Assembly: GCA_900549545.1 (NCBI GenBank)
Contig: URPA01000028.1
Span: 1-22,782, forward strand
Reading direction: 5' to 3'
Source: an uncultured Eubacteriales bacterium
Lineage (GTDB): Bacteria > Bacillota > Clostridia > Oscillospirales > Oscillospiraceae
DNA length: 22,782 bases
Shown here: positions 22,056-22,782 of the stretch, piece after piece
How the letters are laid out: every line of letters begins with the position of its first letter
Numbering within the stretch: the stretch's first letter is position 1
Notes under the pieces: generated by a model
Database searches by the model: none
Told to the model about the DNA's origin: nothing
The model's input: only the letters and a program-made list of their open reading frames with translations
Made by a program: the position numbers and the translations under genes

Positions 22056-22090
22056 ATAAAAAACAGCCCGGTTCAAATGAACCGGGCTGT
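22056..22090 (-). terminator. Rho-independent terminator of ackA
   Basis: Read on the minus strand, ACAGCCCGGTTCA pairs perfectly with TGAACCGGGCTGT (22063-22075 with 22078-22090), followed by TTTTTATCTG. It lies 19 bases past the acetate kinase stop. Confidence 0.92.
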
Positions 22091-22109
22091 AATTGTAAAT
22101 TCAGGGAAA

Positions 22110-22782
22110 TCAGCCGACGATATCGCGGGTGTCGCGGGCGATGACAAGCTCCTCATTGGTGGGGATGACAAAGACCTTGACCTTGGAGTCGGCGGTGGAG
22201 ATCATGACGTCCTCGCCGCGCTTGCTGTTGGCTTCCTCGTCGAGCTTGACGCCCAGATAGCCGAAGTACTTGACGATCTCGGCGCGGGTGGCCTTGCTGT
22301 TCTCGCCGATGCCGGCGGTGAAGACAATCGCGTCCACGCCATTCATGGCGGCGGCGTAGGAACCGGTGACCTTGGCGACCCAGTAATGGAACATGTCAAG
22401 AGCGAGAGCGGCGCGCGCATTGCCCTCGGCGGCGGCATTGTCGAGATCGCGGAAGTCGGAGGAGACGCCGGAAACACCCAGCACGCCGGACTTCTTGTTG
22501 AGGATGTTGAGCATCTCGTCAATGTTGAGATTGTACTTGTTCATAATGAACTGGATAACGCCGGCGTCCAGATCGCCGCAGCGGGTGCCCATGGGCAGGC
22601 CGACCAGCGGGGTGAAGCCCATGGAGGTGTCAAGGCACTTGCCGCCGTCAATGGCGCAGATGGAGGAGCCGTTGCCCATGTGGCAGGAGATGATTTTCAG
22701 CTCTTCAATGGGCTTACCCATGAGCTCTGCGCAGCGGGAGGAGACATAGCGGTGAGAGGTGCCGTGGAAGCCATAGCGGCGG
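22110..22782 (-). CDS. ackA: Acetate kinase, C-terminal part (cut by window edge)
   Basis: The last 224 or so residues of acetate kinase, which interconverts acetyl phosphate plus ADP with acetate plus ATP and gives fermenters ATP by substrate-level phosphorylation. The reading frame stays open through the right edge, where the family motif RRYGFHGTSHRYVS is seen, so the ATG at 22721 is internal and the true start is outside the window. Further conserved parts are HMGNGSSICAIDGGKCLDTSMGF, GLPMGTRCGDLDAG and FTAGIGENS. The expected full length is about 400 residues. Codon bias is strong, as in tig and S1, consistent with high expression. A phosphate acetyltransferase gene may lie upstream, but this is not visible. 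Confidence 0.95.
   Translation of the reverse strand, partial: RRYGFHGTSHRYVSSRCAELMGKPIEELKIISCHMGNGSSICAIDGGKCLDTSMGFTPLVGLPMGTRCGDLDAGVIQFIMNKYNLNIDEMLNILNKKSGVLGVSGVSSDFRDLDNAAAEGNARAALALDMFHYWVAKVTGSYAAAMNGVDAIVFTAGIGENSKATRAEIVKYFGYLGVKLDEEANSKRGEDVMISTADSKVKVFVIPTNEELVIARDTRDIVG

Noticed and set aside
1..22782. CRISPR array, insertion sequence, prophage or defence system
   Set aside because: No regularly spaced direct repeats, transposase, integrase or defence-type genes were seen; gene content is almost all core metabolism and regulation.

Overview
The window is a gene-dense, GC-rich stretch of bacterial chromosome. It most likely comes from a sporulating Firmicute of class Clostridia, in the Oscillospiraceae/Ruminococcaceae range. 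The evidence is GerW- and DacF-type sporulation genes, strong AGGAGG ribosome binding sites, the clpP-clpX-lon-engB block, and an IspH reductase fused to ribosomal protein S1, an arrangement known from clostridia. The genus is not determined. No rRNA, tRNA, CRISPR array, transposase or phage gene was found.

Left part (1-7667): a small Cys-rich DUF1540 protein (minus strand) diverges from a metallophosphoesterase. A protein-quality block follows: trigger factor, ClpP, a 272-base gap packed with hairpins, ClpX, Lon, then the ribosome-assembly GTPase EngB. A hairpin terminator closes it.

Middle part (7706-16909): a new promoter precedes a long plus-strand series of a site-2-type membrane protease, ScpA, ScpB, a DUF2953 membrane protein, GerW/YtfJ, a DacF-type D,D-carboxypeptidase, an RluB-type pseudouridine synthase, a YhiN/HI0933-type flavoprotein, cytidylate kinase and the IspH-S1 fusion. 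Several neighbours overlap by ATGA, so translational coupling is likely. The series joins chromosome condensation, spore envelope, rRNA modification, CMP recycling, isoprenoid synthesis and translation. A perfect hairpin terminator ends it. The IspH-S1 gene carries a strong in-frame internal ribosome binding site exactly at the S1 boundary.

Right part (16910-22782): a monoacylglycerol-lipase-like hydrolase (minus) diverges from dUTPase. Next comes a compact two-gene operon, a MarR regulator and a flavodoxin, behind a perfect consensus promoter with two palindromic operator candidates. A 721-residue lipoprotein, propeller-like at its N-terminus and solute-binding-like at its C-terminus, has its own promoter. 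A 21-bp perfect palindrome and a classic terminator separate it from acetate kinase, which runs leftward and is cut by the window edge.

Most genes are housekeeping. I see no clear undescribed multi-gene system. The best leads are regulatory: the nested S1 start, the clpP-clpX hairpin cluster, the MarR double operator, the start codon buried in a hairpin before the carboxypeptidase, and the orphan two-part lipoprotein.
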